A program made the translations under genes and the position numbers. The notes under the pieces are model-generated. The model was given only the letters and a program-made list of their open reading frames with translations. It was not told the origin of the DNA and made no database searches. DNA of 64,000 bases, taken from positions 101,608 through 165,607 of the forward strand of contig CAKTOH010000003.1 of the NCBI GenBank assembly GCA_934589705.1. Direction: 5' to 3'. This stretch comes from an uncultured Oscillospiraceae bacterium (lineage in GTDB: Bacteria; Bacillota; Clostridia; Oscillospirales; Oscillospiraceae). How positions within the stretch are numbered: position 1 is the first letter of the stretch; each line of letters opens with the position of its first letter. Below, piece by piece: positions 45,312-55,173 of the stretch.

Positions 45312-46536
45312 GCTGTATTCCATGGTACTGTCCCTGGCGGTTGCCATGTGCCTGTGGCTGTACGTGTCCCAGAACGTGAGCATTGAGGAGGACAATACCT
45401 TTTCCAATATCCCGGTGGTAATGGAGGGCGAGTCCGTTCTGAACGAGCGGAACCTGATGGTCACGTCCCTGTCGAATTCCACCGTATCTTTGCATCTGAC
45501 CGGTGTCAGAAGTGAGCTGAGCAAGCTGGATTCCAGCAAGCTGGCGGCGAAGGTGGATCTTTCCCAGATCACCGAGCCCGGGGAGCGGATCGCCCTGAGC
45601 TATACCATTTCCTATCCCAGCGACGTGTCCGCCTCCTCCTTTACGGTCGGCTCCAAGAATCCCAGCGCGATTTTCGCCAATGTGGACTATCGTCGGGTGG
45701 CAGAGGTTCCCGTGGTCATCAAGTGGACGGGCAACCGTTCCGAGGATTACATTTACGATACGGAAAACGCGGTGCTGGACAACAACACCGTGACCATCAG
45801 CGGCCCGGCGGCGGTGGTGGATACCATCGACCATGCCACCGTGGAGATTGACCTGACCGATCAGGTGGGCTCCATCAGCCAGAATTACCGCTACTCCCTG
45901 TGTGATGCCGATGACAACCCGGTGGATGCCAGCAAGATCATCACCAATGTGGAAGAGGTTCGGCTGGATATGCAGATTCAGAAGATCCGGGAGCTGAAGC
46001 TGGTGGCGGATGTGGTCTACGGCGGCGGTGCCAACGAGCGCAACACCACGGTTTCCATTTCTCCCGAGACCATCCGGGTCTCCGGCGGCGAGGCGGTGCT
46101 GGCGGAGCTGGGGGACACCCTGACCATCTGCTCGGTGAACCTGGCGGACTTGGAGAAGAGCAGCAACGAGCTGAAGTACGCCATTACCCTGCCGGAGGGC
46201 GTGACCAACCAGACCGGCGTCAGCGAGGCCACGGTTTCCGTCCGGTTCACGGGACTGAAAACCAAGGAGCTGACCATTGACCGGATCGAGGCCGCCAACG
46301 TGCCCGAGGGCATGAAGGCAGATATCATCAATGCCAACCTGACGGTGAAGGTTCGGGGGCCGGAGGGAGAGATTGCCGCCCTTGAGGATAAAAATGTCCG
46401 GGCGGTGGTGGATTTTGCCAACGCGGAAATCGGCACGGCCACCTACAAGGTAAGCCTGATTTTCGACGACGCCTTCCCCAATGTGGGCGCGGTGAAGAGC
46501 ACCTCCGTGTCGGCCACGGTACAGGCGGTGAGCTGA
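45298..46536 (+). CDS. cdaR: CdaR/YbbR-domain regulator of CdaA
   Basis: 412 residues. A single N-terminal membrane anchor (LYSMVLSLAVAMCLWLYVSQ) is followed by about four YbbR beta-domains outside the membrane (repeating pattern such as PVVIKWTGNRSEDYIYDTE, VTISGPAAVVDTIDHATVEI, IRVSGGEAVLAELGDTLTI). YbbR proteins bind and modulate CdaA. glmM, the usual third gene of this operon, does not follow; an RseC-like gene does. Confidence 0.92.
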   Translation: MGKNKLYSMVLSLAVAMCLWLYVSQNVSIEEDNTFSNIPVVMEGESVLNERNLMVTSLSNSTVSLHLTGVRSELSKLDSSKLAAKVDLSQITEPGERIALSYTISYPSDVSASSFTVGSKNPSAIFANVDYRRVAEVPVVIKWTGNRSEDYIYDTENAVLDNNTVTISGPAAVVDTIDHATVEIDLTDQVGSISQNYRYSLCDADDNPVDASKIITNVEEVRLDMQIQKIRELKLVADVVYGGGANERNTTVSISPETIRVSGGEAVLAELGDTLTICSVNLADLEKSSNELKYAITLPEGVTNQTGVSEATVSVRFTGLKTKELTIDRIEAANVPEGMKADIINANLTVKVRGPEGEIAALEDKNVRAVVDFANAEIGTATYKVSLIFDDAFPNVGAVKSTSVSATVQAVS

Positions 46537-46982
46537 TGGAGCAGACGGTGCGTGTCCGGCGGCTTCTGGAAAACGGAAACGCCGAGGTTGTCCATGTCCG
46601 GGAGAGCGCCTGTTCCGGGGACTGCCACAAGTGCAGCGGCTGCGGCGCGGCCAAGGAGGCGGTGCTCTTCACCGCCCGGAACCTCATCGGAGCCAGACCC
46701 GGGGAGCTGGTGCGGGTGGAATCCTCCACCGCGCCGGTGCTGAAGGCGGCGGTGGTGCTGTATGTGCTGCCTCTGATTCTCTTCTTCCTGGGCTATTACC
46801 TGGGAACCCTGCCGGGAAGCTTCGGCGCTCTGGGGGGCTGCCTGGGCTTTGTGCTGGGGGTGGTCATCGTGATTGCCTATGACCGGCTGGTTGCCCGGAA
46901 GGCAAATCTGACCTATACCATTACGGCATATGCGGAAAGTGTGCCGAATCTGATCGGAAAAGAGGAAGATATCCATGGTTAA
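46536..46982 (+). CDS. RseC/MucC-family membrane protein
   Basis: 148 residues. Cysteine cluster ESACSGDCHKCSGCGAA (about 24-40) followed by two membrane helices (AAVVLYVLPLILFFLGYYLG; GGCLGFVLGVVIVIAYDRL). This matches the positive regulator RseC/SoxR-reducing RsxC-associated family, thought to handle redox or Fe-S signals at the membrane. Its start overlaps the cdaR stop (TGATG) and its end overlaps yicC. Confidence 0.82.
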   Translation: MEQTVRVRRLLENGNAEVVHVRESACSGDCHKCSGCGAAKEAVLFTARNLIGARPGELVRVESSTAPVLKAAVVLYVLPLILFFLGYYLGTLPGSFGALGGCLGFVLGVVIVIAYDRLVARKANLTYTITAYAESVPNLIGKEEDIHG

Positions 46983-47853
46983 GAGCATGACCGGCTATGG
47001 CCGGGCAGTGGAAACCGTCAACGGCCGGGAGTACACCGTGGAGCTGCGCTCCGTTAATAACCGATACTTAGACTGCACGGTGAAGCTGCCCAGAACCCTG
47101 TCCTTCGCGGAAGACGCGGTGAAGCAGGCGGTGAAGGCCACCATTTCCCGGGGCAAGGTGGATGTGTTCATCTCCCTGCGCGCCGAGGGTGCCCAGGATG
47201 TGCAGGTGACCCTGAATGCTCCCGTGGTGGAGGGGTATCTGGCCGCCATGCGCCAGATGGTGGATGCCTATGGCGTCCAGGATGACATCAGTGTCAGCAC
47301 CATTTCCCGGCTGCCGGACGTGTTCACCGTGGAAAAGCCTGAAGTGGATGAAGAGGCGCTCCGGGCCGACCTGATGGGCGTGGTGGACAAGGCTCTGGTT
47401 CAGTATGATGCCATGCGCTCTGCCGAAGGCAAAGCCCTGGAAAACGACCTCCGCGGCCGGGGGCAGACCATTCTGGAACTGGTTTCCCAGGTGGAGGCCG
47501 GAAGCGGCCAGACCGTCATCGATTACCGCACCCGGCTGGAAAACAAGCTGAAAGAAGTCCTGGCAAATACCGCCATCGACGAAAGCCGGATCCTCACCGA
47601 GGCGGCGATTTTCGCCGACAAGGTGGCGGTGGACGAGGAAACCGTCCGCCTGAGAAGCCACCTGGATCAGATGAATCATATGCTCACCGCCGGCGGTGCC
47701 ATCGGCCGGAAGCTGGACTTCCTGCTTCAGGAAATGAACCGGGAGAGCAATACCATTGGCTCCAAGTGTTCCGATGTGCGGCTGGCCCGGATTGTGGTGG
47801 AGATCAAGGCGGAGCTGGAAAAAATCCGGGAGCAGACCCAGAATATTGAGTAA
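46975..47853 (+). CDS. YicC/YloC family endoribonuclease-like protein
   Basis: 292 residues, usual size. Conserved N-terminus KSMTGYGRAVETVNGREYTV with then ELRSVNNRYLD, and C-terminus HLDQMNHMLTAGGAIGRKLD, FLLQEMNRESNTIGSKCSD. YicC proteins are ribonucleases or RNase adaptors in E. coli and Bacillus (family knowledge). The gene precedes remA and gmk, the usual Firmicutes order. Confidence 0.93.
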   Translation: MVKSMTGYGRAVETVNGREYTVELRSVNNRYLDCTVKLPRTLSFAEDAVKQAVKATISRGKVDVFISLRAEGAQDVQVTLNAPVVEGYLAAMRQMVDAYGVQDDISVSTISRLPDVFTVEKPEVDEEALRADLMGVVDKALVQYDAMRSAEGKALENDLRGRGQTILELVSQVEAGSGQTVIDYRTRLENKLKEVLANTAIDESRILTEAAIFADKVAVDEETVRLRSHLDQMNHMLTAGGAIGRKLDFLLQEMNRESNTIGSKCSDVRLARIVVEIKAELEKIREQTQNIE

Positions 47854-47865
47854 GCGGGAGGTTCC

Positions 47866-48129
47866 ATGAAGCTGATCAACATCGGATTCGGCAGCATGGT
47901 TGCGGCAAACCGGCTGCTTGCCATTGTGGCTCCGGATTCCGCCCCTATCAAACGGGTGATTCAGGAGGCCAGAGATCGGGGAATGCTGATTGACGCCTCC
48001 TTCGGTCGGAAGACCAAGGCGGTGATCCTGATGGACACGGATCATGTGATCCTGTCCGCCATTCCCGCGGAAACAATCTGCGCCCGGTGGTCTGGCCACG
48101 GGGAGCCGGAAAGAGAGGAAGCAGAATGA
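47866..48129 (+). CDS. remA: RemA-like DUF370 DNA-binding protein
   Basis: 87 residues: [60 protein letters not shown]. RemA forms ring-shaped DNA-binding oligomers and activates biofilm matrix and osmoprotection genes in Bacillus; the role here is unproven. ATGA overlap with gmk. Confidence 0.9.
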   Translation: MKLINIGFGSMVAANRLLAIVAPDSAPIKRVIQEARDRGMLIDASFGRKTKAVILMDTDHVILSAIPAETICARWSGHGEPEREEAE

Positions 48130-48674
48130 AGAAAGGGAAGCTCATCGTGATTTCCGGTGCCTCCGGAGTTGGAAAGGGCACGGTTTTGGGTATTATGATG
48201 GAGAAGCGGAAGGATTTGTCCTTCTCCGTGTCCGCAACCACCCGTCCTCCCAGACCCGGGGAGATTGACGGGGTACACTACTACTTCATCACCCGGGAGA
48301 AATTTGAGGCCATGATTGCCGCCGGAGAATTCCTGGAATACGATGCCCATGCGGCAAACTACTACGGCACGCCCAGAGCCCAGGCGGAAGAAAAGCAGTC
48401 CCACGGGCCGGTGCTGCTGGATATTGAGCCCAAGGGCGCAAAGCAGGTGAAGGAAAAGGCTCCGGATGCGGTTCTGATTTTTATCATGCCCCCTTCCGTC
48501 CAGGAGCTGGAACGCCGTCTGCGGGGCCGGGGGGACACCTCGGAAGAGCAGATTCAGATGCGTATGGAGCGAGCCACCTGGGAAATGGAGCAGCGGGTCT
48601 GGTATGACCATGTGGTGGTCAACGACGACCCCAACCGGTGCGCCCAGGAAATTTTGAAAATTATCGCTGAATAA
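48126..48674 (+). CDS. gmk: Guanylate kinase
   Basis: 182 residues. GMP to GDP phosphorylation. P-loop [57 protein letters not shown] and [20 protein letters not shown] are conserved. ATG 48126 overlaps the remA stop; an upstream frame extension is discarded for lack of a ribosome binding site. Confidence 0.97.
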   Translation: MKKGKLIVISGASGVGKGTVLGIMMEKRKDLSFSVSATTRPPRPGEIDGVHYYFITREKFEAMIAAGEFLEYDAHAANYYGTPRAQAEEKQSHGPVLLDIEPKGAKQVKEKAPDAVLIFIMPPSVQELERRLRGRGDTSEEQIQMRMERATWEMEQRVWYDHVVVNDDPNRCAQEILKIIAE

Positions 48675-48719
48675 GCGTTAACTTTACCATTTTACTTTCG
48701 ATTTTGGAGGAATTTGATT

Positions 48720-48926
48720 ATGCTGTACCCCCCTGTTGCAGAACTGCTGGAGCATGTGGATAGCCGTTATCTGCTGGTGAATGTGGTGGCCCACCGGGCT
48801 CGCCAAATCGCCGCTGAGGCCGAGGCCTTCCAGGAAGAGCTGCCGGAAAAGCCGGTGACTCTGGCCATTGAAGAGGTTGCCGACGGCGAGCTGTCCGCTA
48901 CCATCAAGGACGAATATAAATACTGA
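48720..48926 (+). CDS. rpoZ: RNA polymerase subunit omega
   Basis: 68 residues: MLYPPVAELLEHVDSRYLLV, NVVAHRARQIAAEAE, EKPVTLAIEEVADGEL. Omega assists RpoC folding. ATG 48720 has GGAGG 10 nt upstream; a TTG two codons earlier is possible but too close. Its place after gmk is typical. Confidence 0.94.
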   Translation: MLYPPVAELLEHVDSRYLLVNVVAHRARQIAAEAEAFQEELPEKPVTLAIEEVADGELSATIKDEYKY

Positions 48927-48946
48927 TTTTTGGAGGAACTGGGGCT

Positions 48947-51388
48947 ATGATTGGAAAAATTGCTGTTTCCGCGGCAAATTTTGCCATCGATAAGCCCTAT
49001 TCCTATCGAATCCCACAGGATATGACCCTTGCGCCCGGGCAGCGGGTGATGGTTCCCTTCGGTCGCGCCAACCGGCGCACGGAGGGAATTGTCCTGACTG
49101 TGGAGCCGGACAGTGAGGACAAGCTGAAGCCGGTGGAAAGCTGCCTGGATGACAACCCGATTCTCACCGAGACCCAGCTGCGGCTGGCGGCCTTCCTCCG
49201 GGAGCGGTATTTCTGTACCTTTTTCGATGCCATTCGGGTAATGCTTCCGGCGGGACTCTGGTTCCGAACCCGGCTCACCGTCTCTTTGACGGAAGAACGG
49301 TGCTGGAAGGACAAGACCATCCGCAAGGAGGGGGCGGCAGAGCTGCTGGAGCTGCTGGAAAACCTGGGCGGCACTGCCCAGGAGGAAGCGCTGCGGAATC
49401 TCATCTCCGACGAGGACACTCTGCGGGAGGTGCTCAGCTACCTTCGTCAGAAGAAGTGGATCACCTGCCAGACGGATTTTCTGCGGAAAACCCAGGATAA
49501 GTCGGAAAAAATTGCCACCCTTGCCCAGTCTCCGGAGGAGACCATGGCTTATGCCGCCAGCCGTCCCAGATCTGCCGCCATGCAGCGGCAGGTGTTGGAA
49601 CTGCTGTGCAGCGTCGGCAGTGCGGCGGTGAAGGATCTGTGCTATTTCACCGGGGCCTCCACGGCCACGGTGAACCGGCTGGAAAAGCTGGGCTATCTGA
49701 CCCTGTCCCAGCGACCGGTGCTTCGCTGCCGGGAGATTCGCCCGGCGAAGCTCTCGGGCCCACTGGTGCTGAATGAGGAGCAGCAGGCCTGCTTTGAAGG
49801 CCTGGCTTCCCGGATGGCGCAGGAAGAGCCGGGGACGGCTCTTCTCTACGGCGTTACCGGCTCCGGAAAAACCAGCGTGTATATCCGGCTGATCCAGACC
49901 AGCCTGGAGAAGGGGAAAAGCGCCATGCTCCTGGTTCCGGAAATTGCCCTGACGCCCCAGCTGCTGGGAATTTTAGCAGCCTATTTTGGCACCCAGGTGG
50001 CGGTGCTGCACAGCAGCCTGTCCGCCGCCGAGCGGTACGACCAGTGGAAGCGGGTGAAGAGCGGGGATGCCCGGGTGGTGGTGGGCACCCGCAGTGCGGT
50101 ATTTGCTCCCTGCACCCCCGGCCTCATCATCCTGGATGAGGAGCAGGAGCATTCCTATAAATCCGAAAGCGCGCCCCGGTACGATGCCAAGGAGGTTGCC
50201 ATCTGGCGTGGTGCCAGAGAGGGTGCGCTGGTGGTTCTGGGCTCTGCCACACCAAGCATTGAGAGCATGTATCGGGCGAAAAACGGCCTGTATCGGCTCT
50301 ATACCCTGCATCAGCGCTACAACGGCCGCCCCTTGCCGGAGGTGGAGATCGTGGACATGCGGGAGGAGCTAAAGCTGGGAAACGACACCAGCCTGAGCAT
50401 CCCCCTGCGCCAGCGAATCTTAGAGACCCGTCAGGCCGGAAAGCAGACCATTCTGCTGCTGAACCGCCGGGGCAACAGCCGGGCTCTGGTGTGCATCGAC
50501 TGCCGCCAGACGCCGGAGTGTCCCCGATGCAGCGTTCACCTGACCTACCACAGTGCCAACAGCCGCCTGATGTGCCACTACTGTGGCTTTTCCATGGCCG
50601 CACCGGATCGGTGCCCTGCCTGCGGCGGACCCCTGAAAGCCATCGGCACCGGCACCCAGAAGGTTCAGCAGGAGCTGGCTGCCCTGTTTCCGGATATGGA
50701 AACCAGCCGGATGGATGCGGATACGGTCAGCGCGGTGAATACCCACGAGAAAATTCTGGAGCACTTCCAGAAGGAAAACGTCCCCGTGCTTTTGGGAACC
50801 CAGATGGTTGCCAAGGGACTGAATCTGCCGAATGTGACCCTGGTGGGAGTGCTGGACGGGGATTTAAGCCTCTATTCCGGAGGCTTCCGGGCAGGGGAGA
50901 CCACCTTCAATATGCTCACTCAGGTGGTGGGTCGGGCAGGACGGGGCGACAGCGCCGGTCGGGCGGTGATTCAGACTCTTCAGCCGGAGCATCAGGTCAT
51001 CGGCCTTGCGGCAAAGCAGGATTACGATGGGTTTTATGATTTGGAAATCCGCCTGCGCCAGGCTCAGGCGGCGCCGCCCTTCGGGGATTTCGCCCTGGTC
51101 ACCTTCTCCGGTCAGGAGGAGGGACAGGTACTCCGGGGAGCCGCGGTGTTCCGGGACAGCCTGAACGCCTGGCTGCGTCAGGTTCCGGAGGAAAAATGCA
51201 GCGTGCTGGGCCCGGCTCCCTGCGTGGTGCCCAAGGTCAACTACAACTACCGCTATCAGCTGACCCTGCGCTGCCGTATGACGCGGCCCCTGCGCCAGCT
51301 GCTGGCCGCGCTGCTGCGTAAATTCAGTCAGGACAAAGCAAACCGGGGCGTCAATGCCTATATTGATGTCAACGGCTATGATATGTAA
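48947..51388 (+). CDS. priA: Primosomal replication restart helicase PriA
   Basis: 813 residues. Reloads replisomes at stalled forks. N-terminal DNA-binding domain (KPYSYRIPQDMTLAPGQRVM, VPFGRANRRTEGIV), helicase Walker A LLYGVTGSGKTSVYIRLIQ (about 300-318), Walker B LIILDEEQEHSYKS, and a zinc-binding insert with eight cysteines (CIDCRQTPECPRC; CHYCGFSMAAPDRCPACGG). Then GTQMVAKGLNLPNVTLVGVL and VVGRAGRGDSAGRAVIQTL. Confidence 0.96.
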   Translation: MIGKIAVSAANFAIDKPYSYRIPQDMTLAPGQRVMVPFGRANRRTEGIVLTVEPDSEDKLKPVESCLDDNPILTETQLRLAAFLRERYFCTFFDAIRVMLPAGLWFRTRLTVSLTEERCWKDKTIRKEGAAELLELLENLGGTAQEEALRNLISDEDTLREVLSYLRQKKWITCQTDFLRKTQDKSEKIATLAQSPEETMAYAASRPRSAAMQRQVLELLCSVGSAAVKDLCYFTGASTATVNRLEKLGYLTLSQRPVLRCREIRPAKLSGPLVLNEEQQACFEGLASRMAQEEPGTALLYGVTGSGKTSVYIRLIQTSLEKGKSAMLLVPEIALTPQLLGILAAYFGTQVAVLHSSLSAAERYDQWKRVKSGDARVVVGTRSAVFAPCTPGLIILDEEQEHSYKSESAPRYDAKEVAIWRGAREGALVVLGSATPSIESMYRAKNGLYRLYTLHQRYNGRPLPEVEIVDMREELKLGNDTSLSIPLRQRILETRQAGKQTILLLNRRGNSRALVCIDCRQTPECPRCSVHLTYHSANSRLMCHYCGFSMAAPDRCPACGGPLKAIGTGTQKVQQELAALFPDMETSRMDADTVSAVNTHEKILEHFQKENVPVLLGTQMVAKGLNLPNVTLVGVLDGDLSLYSGGFRAGETTFNMLTQVVGRAGRGDSAGRAVIQTLQPEHQVIGLAAKQDYDGFYDLEIRLRQAQAAPPFGDFALVTFSGQEEGQVLRGAAVFRDSLNAWLRQVPEEKCSVLGPAPCVVPKVNYNYRYQLTLRCRMTRPLRQLLAALLRKFSQDKANRGVNAYIDVNGYDM

Positions 51389-51403
51389 AGAGAGGAACCG
51401 GAA

Positions 51404-51883
51404 ATGGGACTGCGGAAGATTTTAACGGATAAGGATCCGGCACTGCACAAGGTGTGCAGACCGGTGGAAAAATTTGACGGACGGCTGCACAAGCTGCTGG
51501 ACGACATGAAGGAGACGCTGATCGATGCCAACGGCGTGGGCCTGGCGGCGCCCCAGGTGGGGATTCTGCGTCGGGTGGTGCTGGTGGATACCGGCGATGA
51601 GGTGCTGGAGCTGATCAACCCCAGCCTGCTGGAAACCTCCGGGGAACAGGTGGGAGCCGAGGGTTGCCTCAGCGTCCCCGGCAAGTACGGCCTGGTGAAG
51701 CGTCCCAATTACGCCAAGGTTCGGGCGCAGGATCGGAACGGCAACTGGTTTGAGGCCGAGGGAGAGGAACTGATTGCCCGGTGCTTCTGCCATGAGCTGG
51801 ATCACCTGGACGGCATTCTCTACACCGAGGTCATGGAGCGGTTCCTCACCGAGGAAGAGCTGGAAGCCCAGGAAGAAGAGTAA
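51404..51883 (+). CDS. def: Peptide deformylase
   Basis: 159 residues. Removes the N-formyl group from nascent proteins. All three motifs: NGVGLAAPQVGILR (GxGLAAxQ), EGCLSVPGKYG (EGCLS) and CFCHELDHLDGILY (HExxH). Followed by fmt, giving the familiar priA-def-fmt order that couples formylation and deformylation. Confidence 0.97.
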   Translation: MGLRKILTDKDPALHKVCRPVEKFDGRLHKLLDDMKETLIDANGVGLAAPQVGILRRVVLVDTGDEVLELINPSLLETSGEQVGAEGCLSVPGKYGLVKRPNYAKVRAQDRNGNWFEAEGEELIARCFCHELDHLDGILYTEVMERFLTEEELEAQEEE

Positions 51884-51903
51884 TCCGATAAGGGGGAAAA
51901 ACC

Positions 51904-52815
51904 TTGCGAGTTGTGTTTATGGGCACGCCGGACATTGCGGCGACCTGCCTGAAAAAGATTTTGGCCGACGGCTTTGAGGTGGTCGGCGTCTATACCCAGC
52001 CCGACCGTCCCAAGGGTCGGGGCATGAAGCTGGTGGCCTCTCCCGTGAAGGAGGTGGCACTGAGCGCAAACATCCCCGTATTCCAGCCGGAAAATTTCCG
52101 GGAGGAAGCGACGGTGGAGACCCTGCGGGCATTGAAGCCGGATATCTGCGCGGTGGTTGCCTACGGCCGGATTTTGCCTCAGAAGGTGCTGGATGTGCCG
52201 ACTTTGGGCTGCATCAACATTCACGCAAGTCTGCTTCCCAAGTACCGGGGCAGCGCTCCCTATCAGTGGGCGGTGCTGGACGGCTTGAGCGAAAGCGGTG
52301 TCACCGCCATGTATCTGTGCCGGGAGATGGACGCGGGGGACATCATCGACGTGTCCAAGACCCCCATCGGGGAAAACGAGACCGCCGGAGAGCTTCTGGA
52401 TCATCTGGCGGTGCTGGGAGCGGAACTGCTGAGCAAGACGCTCGGTCGTTTTCAGAAGGAAGGAAAGCTTCCCGGAACCCGGCAGGATGCGTCTCAGGTG
52501 TCCTACGCTCCCATGCTGGATAAAACCATGTGCCCCATCGACTGGAATAAGACTGCCTGGCAGGTGCACAACCAGGTTCGGGGTCTGCACCCCTGGCCGG
52601 TGGCTACCATGGTTTTGCAGGGCAAAACCTTCAAGGTTCACGACACCCGGGTGGTGGAGGGCACCGGCAAGCCCGGGGAAATTCTGGGACTGACGAAAAC
52701 CGGTCTGCGGATCGCCTGCGGTGAGGGTGCCGTGGAGATCACCTCCCTCCAGGCCGAGGGAGGAAAGCGGATGGCCGCGCCGGACTACTTCCGAGGCCAC
52801 CCTCTGGAAGCCTGA
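51904..52815 (+). CDS. fmt: Methionyl-tRNA formyltransferase
   Basis: 303 residues from a TTG start (AGGGGG upstream). MGTPDIAATCLKKILADG, SCINIHASLLPKYRGSAP-type catalytic block (here CINIHASLLPKYRGSAPYQW with Asn/His) and CREMDAGDIIDVSKTPIGEN are present. The end overlaps rsmB (TGATG). Confidence 0.96.
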   Translation: MRVVFMGTPDIAATCLKKILADGFEVVGVYTQPDRPKGRGMKLVASPVKEVALSANIPVFQPENFREEATVETLRALKPDICAVVAYGRILPQKVLDVPTLGCINIHASLLPKYRGSAPYQWAVLDGLSESGVTAMYLCREMDAGDIIDVSKTPIGENETAGELLDHLAVLGAELLSKTLGRFQKEGKLPGTRQDASQVSYAPMLDKTMCPIDWNKTAWQVHNQVRGLHPWPVATMVLQGKTFKVHDTRVVEGTGKPGEILGLTKTGLRIACGEGAVEITSLQAEGGKRMAAPDYFRGHPLEA

Positions 52816-54128
52816 TGGGGGCCCGGGAAACCGCGCTGAACGCGCTGATTGCCTGCCGCCGGGAGGATGCCTGGCCAAACGCCGTGCTGAAAACGGCCAT
52901 CCGCCGGGATGGGCTGGATAGCCGGGACGCGGCACTGGCAACGCGGCTTTGCTACGGAGTCTCCCAGAACCGGGAGAAGCTGGATTTTTACCTCAAGCAG
53001 CTACTCCGGGGCAGTGTGAAGAGTCTGCACCCGGTGGTGCGGGATATCCTCCATCTGGGGCTCTATCAGCTCTACGAGCTGGACAAAATCCCGGACAGCG
53101 CGGCGGTGAACGAATCCGTTGCCCTGACAAAAAAATACTGCAAAAATCCCAAGGCGGCCTCCCTGGTCAACGGTGTTCTGCGAAACGCCGTGCGCACCCG
53201 AGGGCAGCTGGAAGAGCCAACTTCCTACGCTGATAAGTACAGCCATCCGGATGCCCTGATTTCGCTGCTCAAGCAGAACCTTCCCAAGGGCACTCTGGAG
53301 CCTATGCTCATTGCGGACAACGGCGTTCCGGAGACCACGGTGCAGGTCAATCCCCTTCGGATTCCCACGGAAGCTCTGAAAGAGAGACTGGAAGGGGAGG
53401 GGGTTACGGCCTCCTGCCATCCCTGGATGCCGGACTGCCTGATTCTTTCCGGTACAGGCGACTTGGAGCGGCTGCCGTCCTTCCGGGAGGGGCTGTTCTA
53501 CGTCCAGGATCCGGCGGCAAAGCTCAGCGTCCTGTGCGCTCAGCTTCCCCAAGAGGGGGCGCGCATTCTGGACTGCTGCGCGGCCCCCGGCGGGAAAAGC
53601 TTCGCCGCCGCCATCGCTATGGGGGGCCGGGGAGAGATCATCTCCTGCGACGTGCACCCCCACAAAACCGAGCTGATTGCCAGGGGCGCGGCTCGGCTGG
53701 GACTGAAGCACATTACATCGAAACTACAGGACGCTTCCGCTTTCGTCCCGGAATGGGAAAGCACCATGGACGCGGTGATTGCGGACGTGCCCTGCTCCGG
53801 CCTGGGCATCATCCGGAAGAAACCGGATATCCGGTATAAAAATCTGAAAGAAACGGAAGATTTACCGGCTTTGCAGCTGTCCATTCTGGAAAATCAGAGC
53901 CGGTATGTAAAGCCCGGCGGACTGCTGCTCTACTCCACCTGCACGGTGCTTCGCCGGGAAAATGAGCAGGTGGTGGAGGCCTTTCTGAAAAACCACGAAG
54001 ATTTTGTCACGGAGCCTTTGCCCCTGCCGGAAATCTTCCCCAAAAACAAAACCGGGATGCTGACGCTGATTCCCGGACAGTACGACACCGACGGCTTCTT
54101 CATCTGCCGTCTTCGGAGGAAAGCATGA
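52815..54128 (+). CDS. rsmB: 16S rRNA (cytosine-967-C5)-methyltransferase RsmB
   Basis: 437 residues. An N-terminal NusB-like domain (about 1-140; LHPVVRDILHLGLYQLYELD) is joined to a SAM methyltransferase: ILDCCAAPGGKSFAAAIAM, ADVPCSGLGIIRKKPDIRY with the PC catalytic motif, and LLYSTCTVLRRENEQVVEAF with the second cysteine. Overlaps rlmN (ATGA). Confidence 0.95.
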   Translation: MGARETALNALIACRREDAWPNAVLKTAIRRDGLDSRDAALATRLCYGVSQNREKLDFYLKQLLRGSVKSLHPVVRDILHLGLYQLYELDKIPDSAAVNESVALTKKYCKNPKAASLVNGVLRNAVRTRGQLEEPTSYADKYSHPDALISLLKQNLPKGTLEPMLIADNGVPETTVQVNPLRIPTEALKERLEGEGVTASCHPWMPDCLILSGTGDLERLPSFREGLFYVQDPAAKLSVLCAQLPQEGARILDCCAAPGGKSFAAAIAMGGRGEIISCDVHPHKTELIARGAARLGLKHITSKLQDASAFVPEWESTMDAVIADVPCSGLGIIRKKPDIRYKNLKETEDLPALQLSILENQSRYVKPGGLLLYSTCTVLRRENEQVVEAFLKNHEDFVTEPLPLPEIFPKNKTGMLTLIPGQYDTDGFFICRLRRKA

Positions 54129-55153
54129 ATCTCAAATCCCTGACCCAGCCGGAGCTGGCGGACATCTTAAAACAGCTGGGTCAGCCGGCTTTCCGGGCAA
54201 AGCAGGTATTTTCCTGGCTCCATAAGGGCGTTCGCTCCTACGAGGAGATGACGAACCTGCCCAAGGCCCTTCGGGAGGCGCTGGCACGGGAATATCCCCT
54301 TTACGCCCCTACGGCGGTTCGCAGACAGGAGTCGCAAAAGGACGGCACCATCAAGTATCTCTGGCAGCTTTCCGACGGAAACTGCGTGGAGACGGTGCTC
54401 ATGCGCTACCGCTACGGCAACACCGTGTGCATTTCCACGGAGGTGGGCTGCCGGATGGGCTGCGCCTTCTGCGCCTCCACCCTGGGCGGTCTGGTGCGGC
54501 GGCTGGAGCCGGCGGAAATGCTGGATCAGGTGCTTTTTACCCAGGTGGATTCGGGGCTGCCCATTTCCCACATTGTGCTGATGGGCATCGGCGAGCCGCT
54601 GGACAATCTGGACAATGTCTTACGCTTTTTAGAGCTGGTAAACAGCCCGGAGGGCATGAACATTTCCATGCGGCACATCAGCCTGTCCACCTGCGGCCTG
54701 GTTCCGAAAATCGATGAGCTGGCAGAAAAGAAGCTGCAAATCAGCCTGGCTATTTCCCTCCATGGCCCTAATGATGAAATCCGGGATCAGATCATGCCGG
54801 TGAACAAGGCCTATCCCATTGAGGAGCTGATGGAGGCTGTCCGCCGGTACTACGACGCCACCGGGCGGCGCATTCACTTCGAGTACGCCATGATTGACGG
54901 GCTCAACGACACCCCGGCCTGTGCCCAGGAGCTTTTGCGGCGGCTGAAGGGCCTGGGAGCCCATGTGAATCTGATCCCGCTGAACCATGTGGAGGAAAGC
55001 CCCTTAGAGCCCAGCTCCCGGGAGACGGTAGCCCGGTTTCAGAAGATTCTGGAAGACGGCGGCGTCACGGCTACGGTTCGCAGAACTTTGGGCGGGGACA
55101 TTGATGCCTCCTGCGGGCAGCTGCGCAGGAAATACGAGAAAAAGCACGAGTAA
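54125..55153 (+). CDS. rlmN: 23S rRNA A2503 / tRNA A37 C2-methyltransferase RlmN
   Basis: 342 residues. Radical-SAM enzyme with the CX3CX2C cluster in EVGCRMGCAFCASTLGGLVR (about residues 105-120) and the C-terminal catalytic cysteine in DIDASCGQLRRKY. MGIGEPLDNLDNVLRFLEL is the glycine-rich SAM segment. Usual length. Confidence 0.96.
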   Translation: MNLKSLTQPELADILKQLGQPAFRAKQVFSWLHKGVRSYEEMTNLPKALREALAREYPLYAPTAVRRQESQKDGTIKYLWQLSDGNCVETVLMRYRYGNTVCISTEVGCRMGCAFCASTLGGLVRRLEPAEMLDQVLFTQVDSGLPISHIVLMGIGEPLDNLDNVLRFLELVNSPEGMNISMRHISLSTCGLVPKIDELAEKKLQISLAISLHGPNDEIRDQIMPVNKAYPIEELMEAVRRYYDATGRRIHFEYAMIDGLNDTPACAQELLRRLKGLGAHVNLIPLNHVEESPLEPSSRETVARFQKILEDGGVTATVRRTLGGDIDASCGQLRRKYEKKHE

Positions 55154-55173
55154 AGAAGAGAGGTGCTGGGACG